From positions 864,001 through 928,000 of the forward strand of contig NZ_CP007202.1 in the NCBI RefSeq assembly GCF_000941055.1: a DNA stretch of 64,000 nt. Direction: 5' to 3'. Below are positions 42,992-53,700 of the stretch, piece after piece (position 1 is the stretch's first letter; every line of letters starts with the position of its first letter). Position numbers and translations under genes: made by a program. The stretch comes from Siansivirga zeaxanthinifaciens CC-SAMT-1. Lineage in GTDB: Bacteria; Bacteroidota; Bacteroidia; Flavobacteriales; Flavobacteriaceae. The notes under the pieces were generated by a model that saw nothing but the letters and a program-made list of their open reading frames with translations, ran no database searches and was not told where the DNA came from.

Positions 42992-43278
42992 GGTAATCGT
43001 TATATTTAGGTTTTAAAAAGAGCTAAAGATATGGCTTAAAGATTCGAGCAAATATGATATTTATCATATACGCCCACGATGTATTAGTAAATGAAAAAAG
43101 CTGTTTTACAATGGCGCTAAACATCACTAATTACAAAGATTTTGATTAAGTAGAGTTTTTTTTTAATTATTCGTAGAAAGCATCAAACAAATAAAAAAAA
43201 TTAATAAATCTTTAATAAGTCTGCAATCTTTAGTCTAAGCTTCCTTACATTTATGATTAATTTTCAATTGAACGATTT

Positions 43279-45867
43279 ATGTCTGTAGAACCAAAATTAT
43301 CGCGATTCAAGCAACAGGTATTGTCTAAATATCAGATATACAACAGTATATTTATGACCTTACCTTTTGATACGATCACAAAAACCGGAGTACTACTCCC
43401 CTTATTTCATGAAACCTGTAAAAAAGGATTTGCAAATGGAGACGATCCTACCAAAATTGTAGATACCTTCTTTGAAAAATACCAAGGGAGACGCTCAAAA
43501 GAAAGTCAAATAAACCTTTTATTTAGATTTATACAATACATCGAGCGCCAAGTTGTATTATTTGATGCTGTCGAAGATGCCGCTTTCCCTATTGTTAACA
43601 ACATGGAAGGTATTGGTACGCTTAGAAACTTAAAAGAATCTGCTTCTTCAAACAATAAACTTGAAGAATTAAAAAAATATTTAGAAGAATTTAAAGTACG
43701 TATTGTTTTAACAGCGCATCCAACACAATTTTACCCTGGAACTGTTTTGGGTATTATTACCGATTTAACCGCAGCTATTAAAAGCAATAACCTTTCTGAA
43801 ATTAATAATCTTTTCGCTCAGTTAGGTAAAACACCGTTTTTTAAACACGAAAAACCAACACCTTACGATGAAGCTAAAAGTTTAATTTGGTATTTAGAAA
43901 ATGTATTCTACCACTCGTTTGGTGAAATATATAACTACATACAACAAAACATTTACGACGACGGCAAAAAACACAATGAAATTATAAATATTGGTTTCTG
44001 GCCAGGTGGTGATCGTGATGGTAACCCATTCGTAAAACCAGATACAACGTTAAAAGTTGCTAGAAAACTAAAACAAGCAGCGCTTAAAAAATATTATGCC
44101 GACTTAAAGAATTTAAGACGCAAACTTACTTTTAGAGGGGTTGAAGAACGTATTATTCGTTTAGAAACCATTATGTATAACTACAGTATAAACATAAATA
44201 CGCCCGAAAAGATTACGGCTAAAGAACTTCTAAAAGAATTATTAAGTATTAGAAATCTTATTGAAGAGAAACACCAATCGCTTTACGTAAACGAAATAAA
44301 TAATTTAATTAATAGAATTCATTTATTCGGATTCCATTTTGCAACTTTAGATATTAGACAAGACAGTAGAATACACCACTCGGTATTTACCAATGTTGTC
44401 GATCATTTAATTGCAACAGGATCGAAAAGTTTCCCAAAAAATTATCACGATTTAACCGAAGCCCAACAAATTGAGATTTTATCTAAAGTTTCAGATGAAA
44501 AAATAGATTTCGATGCCTTCGAAGATGAAATGGTTTACAACACACTTAAAACCATTGAAGTTATAAAAGACATTCAAAAAACAAATGGCGAACGTGGTGC
44601 AAACCGTTACATTATTAGTAACAACCAAACAGCACTAAACGTGATGCAGTTGTTTGCCATGCTAAAAATGGTAGCCTTTAAAGATGAATTAACTGTTGAT
44701 GTTGTTCCGCTTTTTGAAACTATTGACGATTTAGAAAATGCGCCTAAAGTTATGGAGCAACTATATACAAATCCTGTGTATATGGAGCATCTAAAAAGTC
44801 GTGGTAACAGACAAACCATTATGTTAGGTTTCTCTGACGGTACTAAAGATGGTGGTTATTTAATGGCCAACTGGGGTATTTACAAGGCTAAAGAATTATT
44901 AACTGCCATGTCTAGAAAATATGATATTACAGCAATTTTCTTTGATGGACGTGGTGGACCACCAGCAAGAGGTGGTGGAAAAACGCATCAGTTCTACTCT
45001 TCTCTAGGTCCAACTATTGAAGACAAAGAAGTACAACTTACCATTCAAGGACAAACCATTAGTTCTAATTTTGGTACTTTAGATTCATCTCAATATAACC
45101 TAGAACAATTAATAAGTTCTGGTATGTTTAACCGTTTAGGAAAAGAAAATCATAAAATGTCTGATGAGGACAAAATTGTGATGGCCGATTTAGCCGAAAC
45201 CAGTTATGCAGCTTATAAAGAATTTAAAGGTCATGAAATGTTTATTCCTTATTTAGAGCGCATGAGTACTTTAAAATACTATGCTAAAACTAATATTGGA
45301 AGTAGACCATCGAAAAGAGGAACATCAGATAAATTAGTATTTTCCGATTTAAGAGCTATTCCTTTTGTAGGTTCATGGAGTCAATTAAAACAAAATGTGC
45401 CAGGATTTTTTGGTGTAGGTACTGCCTTAAAGAAATACGAGGACAAAGGTGAATTCTACAAAGTAGAACAACTTTATAAAAACTCTAAATTCTTTAAAAC
45501 GCTTTTAGAAAACAGCATGATGTCCTTAACCAAATCTTTCTTCGATTTAACAAAATACATGTCTAAAGACGAAGAATTTGGAGCTTTCTGGAATATTATT
45601 TACACAGAATATACAACTACAAAAGCTTTATTATTAAAGCTAACAGGTTATAAAGAATTAATGGAAAATGAGCCTTCGGGTAAAGCTTCCATTGAAGTTC
45701 GAGAGTCTATTGTATTACCGTTATTAACGATACAACAATATGCATTGAAAAAAATTCAAGAGCTTAATCGTTCTGGAGTTCAAGATGAAGAGCAATTAAA
45801 AATTTATGAAAAAATTGTAACACGCTCTTTATTTGGTAATATTAATGCGAGTAGAAATTCTGCTTAG
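43279..45867 (+). CDS. ppc: Phosphoenolpyruvate carboxylase
   Basis: The enzyme carboxylates PEP with bicarbonate to oxaloacetate, replenishing the citric-acid cycle. It has 862 residues, the usual length. Catalytic motifs are VLTAHPTQFYPG with His147, GFWPGGDRDGNPFV, MLGFSDGTKDGGY and FDGRGGPPARGGGKTH. The C-terminus NINASRNSA fits the family end. It starts with ATG after a 287-bp region that must hold its promoter; I see nothing else there. It has a clear terminator. It is adjacent to the nitrogen-assimilation genes, and its bicarbonate substrate may be supplied by the SulP/carbonic anhydrase pair further right. Confidence 0.95.
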   Translation: MSVEPKLSRFKQQVLSKYQIYNSIFMTLPFDTITKTGVLLPLFHETCKKGFANGDDPTKIVDTFFEKYQGRRSKESQINLLFRFIQYIERQVVLFDAVEDAAFPIVNNMEGIGTLRNLKESASSNNKLEELKKYLEEFKVRIVLTAHPTQFYPGTVLGIITDLTAAIKSNNLSEINNLFAQLGKTPFFKHEKPTPYDEAKSLIWYLENVFYHSFGEIYNYIQQNIYDDGKKHNEIINIGFWPGGDRDGNPFVKPDTTLKVARKLKQAALKKYYADLKNLRRKLTFRGVEERIIRLETIMYNYSININTPEKITAKELLKELLSIRNLIEEKHQSLYVNEINNLINRIHLFGFHFATLDIRQDSRIHHSVFTNVVDHLIATGSKSFPKNYHDLTEAQQIEILSKVSDEKIDFDAFEDEMVYNTLKTIEVIKDIQKTNGERGANRYIISNNQTALNVMQLFAMLKMVAFKDELTVDVVPLFETIDDLENAPKVMEQLYTNPVYMEHLKSRGNRQTIMLGFSDGTKDGGYLMANWGIYKAKELLTAMSRKYDITAIFFDGRGGPPARGGGKTHQFYSSLGPTIEDKEVQLTIQGQTISSNFGTLDSSQYNLEQLISSGMFNRLGKENHKMSDEDKIVMADLAETSYAAYKEFKGHEMFIPYLERMSTLKYYAKTNIGSRPSKRGTSDKLVFSDLRAIPFVGSWSQLKQNVPGFFGVGTALKKYEDKGEFYKVEQLYKNSKFFKTLLENSMMSLTKSFFDLTKYMSKDEEFGAFWNIIYTEYTTTKALLLKLTGYKELMENEPSGKASIEVRESIVLPLLTIQQYALKKIQELNRSGVQDEEQLKIYEKIVTRSLFGNINASRNSA

Positions 45868-45892
45868 ATTTCACACAAATCCATTTTATATA

Positions 45893-45927
45893 AAAAACGC
45901 CTTCAATAATTCTTGAAGGCGTTTTTA
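45893..45927 (+). terminator. ppc terminator
   Basis: ACGCCTTCAA and TTGAAGGCGT form a perfect 10-bp stem, extended by A/T pairs and followed by a T run. Confidence 0.9.
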
Positions 45928-45980
45928 TTAAACACTATTTGGTTTGCTAATTATATAATAAATAAGATTTCTATAAAATA

Positions 45981-46017
45981 AAAAGGGTGCTTTACGTTTT
46001 AATAAAGCACCCTTTTC
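45981..46017 (-). terminator. Terminator after amt gene 1
   Basis: GGGTGCTTTA and TAAAGCACCC (45985-46012) form a 10-bp stem; on the minus strand a T run follows. It lies 20 bp after the amt stop codon. Confidence 0.85.
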
Positions 46018-46037
46018 TATTTGTTTTACACTAATTT

Positions 46038-47279
46038 CTAGTGTTCGTTTAACCTGAAATCTGGATAAGCATCCATTCCATGCTCATGGCCGTCTAGACC
46101 TTCTAATTCTTCTTTTTCAGAAACTCTAATACCCATCGTTTTCTTAAGCGTGTAGATAATTATAAATGAAGTAACTACACAAAATACAGCATAAGCACCC
46201 ACACCAATTAATTGACTTATAAATTGGTTTACACCTGCTAAGTTACCAAATAATCCAACGGCTAAAGTTCCCCATACACCGCAAACTAAGTGAACAGCTA
46301 TAGCTCCAACAGGATCATCTAATTTTAATTTATCTACAAAACTTACTGCAAACACAATTAAAGCGCCAGCAATAGATCCAACAATAACAGCATCTGTAGG
46401 GCTCATTTGGTCTGCACCGGCAGTAATTCCAACTAAACCACCAAGAATACCATTTAAAAACATAGTTAAATCTAGGTTTTTATACATAGCCGTAGACACT
46501 AACATACAAACTACACCACCTGCAGCGGCTGCTAAACATGTAGTTACTAAGGTTAATGAAGTTAATGTAGGATCTGCAGAAAGTACAGAACCACCATTAA
46601 ATCCAAACCAACCTAACCAAAGAATTAAAACACCTGCTGTAGCTAATGGTAAATTATGACCAGGAATGGCTTGTGCTTTTCCATCTTTAAATTTACCAAT
46701 ACGTGGGCCTAATAAACAAACAGCAACAACAGCTGCCCAACCACCTACAGAGTGTACTAAAGTAGAACCTGCAAAATCGTAAAATGGTGTTTCCATCATT
46801 TGTAAAAATCCGCCACCCCATTTCCAAGAACCAGCAATTGGGTAAACCAATCCTACATAAACTAAGGTAAAAATCATGAAAGGAACAATTTTAACACGCT
46901 CGGCAACAGCTCCAGAAACTATAGTAGCAGCAGTAGCAGCAAACATTCCTTGGAATAAAAAGTCTGTCCAATACGTATAACCTTCATTATATGTTAAATC
47001 TAAAACACCTTCTGCAGTTACAGGTGAACTCAATCCAAATCCTGCAAACCCGAAAATTCCAGAAGAACCATCTGCAAATCCAGGATACATTAAATTAAAA
47101 CCAACAAGACAGTATAATAAAAGACCGATGGTGATAATAAAAACGTTTTTAAATAAAATATTAATTGTGTTTTTTTGTCTAGTTAGACCAATTTCTAAAA
47201 AAGAAAATCCTAGGTGCATAAAAAAGACAAGTGCTGTACAGATCATCATCCATACATTATTAGTAGTAAGTAATTCCAT
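46038..47279 (-). CDS. amt: Ammonium transporter (Amt family), copy 1
   Basis: This 413-residue channel for ammonium uptake has 11 predicted membrane helices. Recognisable features are FFMHLGFSFLEIGLTRQKNTINILFKN (first helices), DFAGSTLVHSVGGWAAVVAV with the first pore histidine, FGFNGGSVLSADPT, and AIAVHLVCGVWGTLAVGLFG with the second pore histidine. The C-terminal tail (VSEKEELEGLDGHEHGMDAYP) is the PII-interacting region. It lies 21 bp downstream of the PII gene, a classic glnK-amtB order in reverse, so regulation by the PII protein is expected. Confidence 0.95.
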   Translation of the reverse strand: MELLTTNNVWMMICTALVFFMHLGFSFLEIGLTRQKNTINILFKNVFIITIGLLLYCLVGFNLMYPGFADGSSGIFGFAGFGLSSPVTAEGVLDLTYNEGYTYWTDFLFQGMFAATAATIVSGAVAERVKIVPFMIFTLVYVGLVYPIAGSWKWGGGFLQMMETPFYDFAGSTLVHSVGGWAAVVAVCLLGPRIGKFKDGKAQAIPGHNLPLATAGVLILWLGWFGFNGGSVLSADPTLTSLTLVTTCLAAAAGGVVCMLVSTAMYKNLDLTMFLNGILGGLVGITAGADQMSPTDAVIVGSIAGALIVFAVSFVDKLKLDDPVGAIAVHLVCGVWGTLAVGLFGNLAGVNQFISQLIGVGAYAVFCVVTSFIIIYTLKKTMGIRVSEKEELEGLDGHEHGMDAYPDFRLNEH

Positions 47280-47300
47280 TGTTAGTTGTTTTTTTGATTA

Positions 47301-47639
47301 TTATTTAAGCGTTTCTCCTCCCTTTGCTCCTGTACGAATTCTGTAAACTTCGGTGATATCTGAAACGAATATTTTTCCATCGCCCACTTCTCCTGTTCCT
47401 GCAGAACTTAAAATAGCTTGAATGGTTGCTTCTTCGAAATCGTCATTTACAACTATAGATAAATATCTACGTTGAATATCACTCGTACTATAAGAAATAC
47501 CTCTGTATACATGGCCTATTTTTTCGTTTCCTAAACCAGTAACATCCCAGTAAGAGAAAAAGGTAACACCTACGTCGTGAAGAGCTTCTTTAACCACACG
47601 AAACTTAGATTTTCTAATAATTGCTTCAATTTTTTTCAT
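47301..47639 (-). CDS. PII nitrogen regulatory protein (GlnB/GlnK family)
   Basis: The product is 112 residues and fits the PII family, a trimer that reads 2-oxoglutarate and ATP/ADP and blocks ammonium channels. It has the N-terminal KKIEAIIRKSKFRVVKEAL, the T-loop region (FSYWDVTGLGNEKIGHVYRG, degenerate and without the classic uridylylation tyrosine in its usual context), and the C-terminal GEVGDGKIFVSDITEVYRIRTGAKGGETL motif, seen here as GKIFVSDI and IRTGAKGG. It is the first gene of the pair with amt copy 1. The modified T-loop suggests regulation without uridylylation, an inference. Confidence 0.93.
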   Translation of the reverse strand: MKKIEAIIRKSKFRVVKEALHDVGVTFFSYWDVTGLGNEKIGHVYRGISYSTSDIQRRYLSIVVNDDFEEATIQAILSSAGTGEVGDGKIFVSDITEVYRIRTGAKGGETLK

Positions 47640-47832
47640 GATGTCGTTATTTAATTAGTTTTCAAAAATAAAAAAAATAATCAAACAGGTCTTAAAACAA
47701 GGGGGCAGCATAATTATAAATGATAAATAAACAAAATAACCCCAAAAAAAATAGGGATAGCATTAAAAAAACATAAAATCGTTTTTATTTTATTAAATCA
47801 AAATGTTGGATTATTTTTAAAAAAGACAAAAA

Positions 47833-47858
47833 AAAGCACCTTTAAAAAAGGTGCTTTA
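47833..47858 (-). terminator. Terminator after amt gene 2
   Basis: AAAGCACC and GGTGCTTT form a stem (47833-47858) about 25 bp after the amt copy 2 stop codon, with a T run on the minus strand. Confidence 0.8.
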
Positions 47859-47883
47859 AATATTATAATGTAAGAAATGTTTA

Positions 47884-49176
47884 TTATTCCATTTCTCTTT
47901 GTCTCTTACCTGGGTAAGCAATTGTACCATGTTCAGAAATATCTAAACCAGCTATTTCTTCTGCTTCAGTAACTCTTAAACCTCCACAAGTAACTTTTAA
48001 TATTGTTAAGAATATGTAAGACATTACAATAGCCCAAACAGCGTAAGCAAGAACTCCAATAGCTTGAGAAGCTAATTGAGCAACACCTCCACCATTAAAA
48101 AGACCAATACCAGTATCGCCATCTACACCCCAAAGACCAATTACTAAAGTCCCCCAAGCACCAGCAACACCATGTACAGAAATAGCTCCTACAGCGTCAT
48201 CAATTTTTAATGTTTTTTCTATAAATCCAATAGATAATACTACAAGAATACCACCTATTAAACCTGCTAAAACAGCACCACTTTCACTCATGTTACCACA
48301 ACCAGCGGTTATACTAACAAGACCAGCAAGCGAACCGTTTAAAGTCATTCCTAAATTTGGCTTACCATTTTTAATCCAAGTAAATAATAAAGCACTTAAA
48401 GCACCAGCCGCAGCAGCTAAATTAGTTACTAATACAACTTGAGAAGCAGCCGCAGAATCGTCTCCACCCCAAGCTAATTGAGAACCACCGTTAAAACCAA
48501 ACCATCCTAACCAAAGAATAAATACACCTAAAGTAGCGTACATTTGGTTGTGACCGTGCATTTCAACTGGTTTACCGTTTAAGAATTTTCCAATTCTAGG
48601 ACCAACCATCCATGCAGCAACTAAAGCAGCCCATCCACCAACAGAGTGAACAATAGAAGAACCAGCGAAATCAATAAATTCGGCAGGCATCCATTCTGCA
48701 TTTAACCATCCGCCATTCCATTCCCAACCACCAGCGATTGGATAAATTAAAGCAGTCATGATGATACTAAAAATAGCATATGTTGTATATTTTGTTCTAC
48801 CTGCTATAGCACCAGAAACAATTGTTGCAGCAGTAGCTGCGAATACAGTTTGAAAGAATAAATCGGCAGCTCCTTGAGAGAATACAAATCCTCCCCAGTG
48901 GAAAAAGCCTCCACCCATATCAGATCCATACATTAAAGAATATCCAATGAACCAGAAAGCAAGCGAGCCTACTGCTACATCTAAGAAATTCTTCATGGCG
49001 ATATTTACGGCATTTTTAGAATCTGTCATACCAGACTCTACTAAAAAGAAACCTGCTTGCATGAAAAATACTAAGATACCCGAAATAAGCATCCAAAGCA
49101 TTCCCATGTCGTCCTTGATCGATGCAGCTAATTCTGCAGTATCTTGAATTAAAAGCGCTGTGTTTAATAAAGACAT
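47884..49176 (-). CDS. amt: Ammonium transporter (Amt family), copy 2
   Basis: This second Amt protein has 430 residues and an N-terminal extension (LLIQDTAELAASIKDDMG) before the first helix. The two pore histidines lie in DFAGSSIVHSVGGWAALVAA and AISVHGVAGAWGTLVIGLWG. The tail TEAEEIAGLDISEHGTIAYP again matches the PII-binding end. The two Amt proteins differ throughout, so they are old paralogues rather than a recent duplication, and may differ in affinity. It is upstream of the PII-amt copy 1 pair on the same strand, separated by a terminator and about 240 bp. Confidence 0.95.
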   Translation of the reverse strand: MSLLNTALLIQDTAELAASIKDDMGMLWMLISGILVFFMQAGFFLVESGMTDSKNAVNIAMKNFLDVAVGSLAFWFIGYSLMYGSDMGGGFFHWGGFVFSQGAADLFFQTVFAATAATIVSGAIAGRTKYTTYAIFSIIMTALIYPIAGGWEWNGGWLNAEWMPAEFIDFAGSSIVHSVGGWAALVAAWMVGPRIGKFLNGKPVEMHGHNQMYATLGVFILWLGWFGFNGGSQLAWGGDDSAAASQVVLVTNLAAAAGALSALLFTWIKNGKPNLGMTLNGSLAGLVSITAGCGNMSESGAVLAGLIGGILVVLSIGFIEKTLKIDDAVGAISVHGVAGAWGTLVIGLWGVDGDTGIGLFNGGGVAQLASQAIGVLAYAVWAIVMSYIFLTILKVTCGGLRVTEAEEIAGLDISEHGTIAYPGKRQREME

Positions 49177-49267
49177 AAAAATAGTTTTAAGGGTTAATTA
49201 ATAAGTTTAGAGAATAAAGTAATAAAGCGTTATTACTTTATTCTCTTATTTATTTTGAATTGTATTA

Positions 49268-50287
49268 TTAGAAAGAGTAGATAGCAGCTAATACAAATGA
49301 ACCTAAGCTTTTTGTTGCCGCTAAATCATTATCAATAAATGCATCATCAGAAGCACTATCTAATCTAAATTCTGGTTTAATTGTTAAGTTATCAATTGCA
49401 AAACTCCCTGTTAAAGTTAATGCTAATACACTTGAATCATCAACTCCAGTTCCGATAGCTCCAAAATCTTTGTCTTCTGCAAAATATTCACCTCTTAATC
49501 CTAAAGTGAAAGAATCACTTATAGAATATTGTGGATATAATGCAGCTCCCACAAATCCAGGACCATCATCTTCAACTGTTAAGTAAGCAGCATTAATACC
49601 AAGGAAGAATGAATCAGAAAGATCGAAACCACCTGTAAAATCAATTTCAGTAAAAGATGGATCAAGTAAGAAATTCAAAAACTGTCCTTTGTAGCCTAAT
49701 TGTGCACCAAAAGCATAATCTCCAGTTGGGTTAAATTCAGTTAAATCGGTATCATTCATAACACCTAACATTAAACTAAAATCTTCTGATAATGCTATAT
49801 CCGCTTTTAAACCTGTATGAGAAAAAGGCCCGTAAGAGAATAAATAAGATGTACTGTAGTTAAAGTTAGCCGTTGGAGAAATAACTTCGTATCCTAAAAA
49901 GGTATTGAAGTTACCCATGGTTAATGTTACAGACTCACTTACATTCCAGTATGCATATAATTGATTTAAAATTTGACCTGTTGAAGAATACATAGGAGAT
50001 TGAAAAACAGCATCAGTACCTCTAGGACCAAATACTAAATCGGCAACAAAACCAACTTTTTCACCCTCGTAAGACGCTACAACATTGGCCATACCTAAGG
50101 CAAAGCCAGGTAAATTAGCGAATGAAGAGCCTGGTGCTATAGCATTTTCATCATTTGGAGCTGTTAAGTTAGCTCTATAATAAGCATCAATACTTCCGCT
50201 TATGCTAAATTTAGGTGCTTCAGCTTCTTCTTGAGCAAATAAAGCAGTTGCCATAAAAAGCATAGATAGAGTAAGTAATTTTTTCAT
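49268..50287 (-). CDS. Outer-membrane beta-barrel protein next to the Amt genes
   Basis: The product is 339 residues with a signal peptide (MKKLLTLSMLFMATALFAQ). The mature part consists of alternating amphipathic strands (ISGSIDAYYRANL, VGFVADLVFGPRG, LNQLYAYWNVSESVTLTMGN, LYPQYSISDSFTLGLRGEYF) and ends SFVLAAIYSF, a typical final barrel strand with C-terminal Phe. It resembles the OmpL-type/BBP2 group of putative beta-barrel porins. Its position upstream of amt copy 2 on the same strand suggests nitrogen-responsive outer-membrane permeability, which is inferred from context. Confidence 0.82.
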   Translation of the reverse strand: MKKLLTLSMLFMATALFAQEEAEAPKFSISGSIDAYYRANLTAPNDENAIAPGSSFANLPGFALGMANVVASYEGEKVGFVADLVFGPRGTDAVFQSPMYSSTGQILNQLYAYWNVSESVTLTMGNFNTFLGYEVISPTANFNYSTSYLFSYGPFSHTGLKADIALSEDFSLMLGVMNDTDLTEFNPTGDYAFGAQLGYKGQFLNFLLDPSFTEIDFTGGFDLSDSFFLGINAAYLTVEDDGPGFVGAALYPQYSISDSFTLGLRGEYFAEDKDFGAIGTGVDDSSVLALTLTGSFAIDNLTIKPEFRLDSASDDAFIDNDLAATKSLGSFVLAAIYSF

Positions 50288-50751
50288 AATGTTTAATTTA
50301 AGTTAATAATTTTTTTGGTTAATTTTTCCTTAAGAACAGCGTAAAACTATATCAAAAAAAATTAACCCCCATAAAAAAGGGGGGTATGATTCAAACTTTT
50401 ATTGATATTTTAATTTTAACCCTATTTTTTTATATGTTAATAGTTATTTATGTGATTTTTTGGTTTTTCAACAAATTAATAATTTGAATAATTATCAGAA
50501 TTTACCTTTAATTGGTGCAATTAATTTTGATAATGCAAATTATTATTATCATTAATTCAGTTATCTGTATTTATCATTAAATAATACACATTGAATATTT
50601 ATTAAAAAATATACTATTTATTAACATATACTTATTTTATAAGAGACTTAGCTTCTAAAATCGAAATAATATATACAGCATTATTTTAATTTAAAATCTA
50701 TGATTATCTTCGCTTACTTAGTCACTTTTTATAATAAAATATTTGCCGATT
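50288..50751. promoter_or_regulatory. Divergent intergenic region between the barrel gene and gltB
   Basis: The 464 bp are very AT-rich and contain no gene. Several TTATCA-type motifs cluster here: ATTATCA (50490), TGATAAT...ATTATCA inverted repeat (50528-50550), GTTATCTG (50560) and TTATCATTAA (50571). A -7-like element AATATTTG lies at 50739-50746, next to the gltB start. A nitrogen-responsive control region is likely from context; no sigma-54 site (TGGCAC-N5-TTGC type) is seen. Confidence 0.4.
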
Positions 50752-53700
50752 ATGCTGAAGAAACAAGGAATGTATTTACCAGAATTCGAACACGAAAACT
50801 GTGGAGCTGGGTTTATTTGTAATCTTAAAGGAGAGAAAACAAATCAAATCATACATGATGCTCTTGAAATTCTTGTAAAACTAGAACACAGAGGTGGCGT
50901 TAGCGCCGATGGTAAAACTGGAGATGGTGCAGGATTACTTATAGATATTCCTCACGATTATTTTAAACGCGTTTGTGATTTTAATATTCCAGAAGAAAGA
51001 GAATATGCGGTTGGTATGGTATTTTTGCCTAAAAACAAAAACCAATATAAATTCTGCAAAACTACTTTTGAAAAGGAAATTTTAGAACAAGGATTAGTCA
51101 TTTTAGGATGGAGAAAAGTTCCTGTAGACTCTTCACATTTAGGTGAAATTGCTTTAGCTTCAGAACCTAATATCGAACAAATTTTTATTGGAAAAAAAGA
51201 CCCAATAGATGAAGCTACTTTTAAAGCGAAGCTTTATGCTGCTCGCAAAATAACCGAGCACGCTATTAGAAAGTCTAAAATTTCTGAAAGCAGCTACTTC
51301 TACCTTCCAAGTTTATCTACCACAACCTTAATATATAAAGGTATTATTATGCCTGAAGATATTGGTCCGTATTACACCGATTTACAACAAATCGACTTGG
51401 TAACGCGTTTGGCTCTTGTACACCAACGTTTTTCAACTAACACCATGCCAACATGGGAGTTAGCCCAACCATTTAGATATATGTGTCAAAATGGTGAAAT
51501 AAACACGCTTCGTGGTAATGTAAGCAGAATGCGTGTACGTGAAGAGATCATGAAAAGTGACGTTTTTGGTCCGCAAATAGAAAAATTATTCCCAATTATA
51601 TTACCAGGAAAATCAGATTCTGCCTCTATGGATATGGTTGTAGAATTATTAACTCATACAGGAAGATCGCTTCCTGAAATTATGATGATGATGATTCCTG
51701 AAGCCTGGGAAAAACACAAAACCATGTCTGAGGAGCGCAAAGCTTTCTACGAGTATAATGCTTGTATAATGGAACCATGGGATGGTCCTGCTTCTGTACC
51801 TTTTACAGATGGCGACTACATTGGTGCGCTGTTAGACCGTAATGGTTTAAGACCTTCAAGATATACTGTAACAAAAAGTGGAAAATTAATTATGGCTTCA
51901 GAAATTGGAGTTGTAAATATTGATCCTGAAGACGTTGAAAAACACGGAAGATTAGAGCCAGGAAAAATGTTCTTGGTAGACATGAATGAAGGCCGTATTA
52001 TCGAAGATGAAGAAATTAAAAGTAAAATTGTTTCTGAAAGACCTTATAAAGAATGGTTAGACAAAACAAGATTACATTTAAGAAATGTACCATATACTAA
52101 CGAAACGTGTCCTATTGAAACTATCGATATCAAAACGAGACAGCGATTATTCAATTACACATTTGAAGATATTCAGGAAATTATAACGCCTATGGCCGAA
52201 TCTGGTAAGGAAGCGTTAGGTTCTATGGGTATCGATACACCGTTAGCTGTATTATCAGACAGACCACAATTAATATCAAACTATTTCAAGCAATTATTTG
52301 CGCAAGTAACCAATCCGCCTTTAGATGGTATTCGTGAAGAAATCGTAACAGATATTAGTTTAAATCTTGGTAAAGACCGCAATATTTTCAGCATTACAGA
52401 AAGACAATGTAGAAAATTAAAAATACAAAATCCGGTAATTTCTAATGCCGATTTAGAAAAAATAAGAACCATTTCTATAGACGGGTTTAAAGCCGAAACT
52501 ATTAACATCTTATATAAAAAATCTGAAGGTCTTAATGGTTTAGAAAATGCCTTAGAAGATATTATTTTACAAGTATCTAATGCGCTACGCAATGGAGCTA
52601 ATATTATAATATTATCTGATAGAGGGGTTAATAAAGAGTTTGCTCCAATACCTTGTTTATTAGCATGTTCTTATGTAAATCATCAAATGAACCGTTTACG
52701 TAAACGCTCTTATTTCGATATCATTATCGAATCTGCAGAACCACGTGAACCACATCATTTCGCTACTTTATTTGGTTATGGTGCAAGTGCTATTAACCCA
52801 TACATGGTTAACGAAATTATAAGAATGCAAGTTAAAGAAGGTTTTATAACCGGAATGGACGAGCAAAAAGCCGTTGATAATTTCAACAAAGCTATTGGAA
52901 AAGGTATTCTTAAAATTATGAATAAAATTGGAATCTCTACATTACACTCATACAGAGGTTCTCAAATATTCGAAATCGTTGGTTTCAACTCACAATTTGT
53001 TGAGAAATATTTCCCTTATACGGCTTCAAGAATTGAAGGTATTGGTTTATACGAAATTGAAAAAGAAATTAACGAACGCTACAAATTAGCGTATCCAGAT
53101 AAAGAAATAGATAAACGTTTAGGCTTAAATATTGGTGGTGATTACCGTTGGAGACGAAATGGTGAAAGACACTTATTTAACCCTACAACAGTAGCAAAAT
53201 TACAACAAGCAGTTCGTTTGAGCGATCAAGCAAGTTACGATGTATATGCGAAAGCAATAAACGAACAGGCAGAAAACTTAATGACTATTCGTGGTTTGTT
53301 TGAGTTTGATAACTTAGACCCAATTTCTATTGATGAAGTAGAGCCATGGACAGAAATTGTTAAGCGTTTTAAAACGGGAGCGATGTCTTACGGGTCTATC
53401 TCGAGAGAGGCTCACGAGAATTTAGCAATAGCCATGAACCGTATTGGTGGAAAATCTAACTCTGGTGAGGGCGGTGAAGACAGAAAACGTTTCCATCCAG
53501 ATGTTAACGGAGATAGCAGAAACTCGGCCATTAAACAAGTAGCATCCGGTCGTTTTGGTGTAACATCACACTACTTAACAAACGCGAGAGAAATTCAAAT
53601 TAAAATGGCTCAAGGTGCTAAACCTGGTGAGGGCGGACAGTTACCTGGTGAAAAAGTATTACCATGGATTGCTGCTGCACGTAACTCGACACCTTTTGTT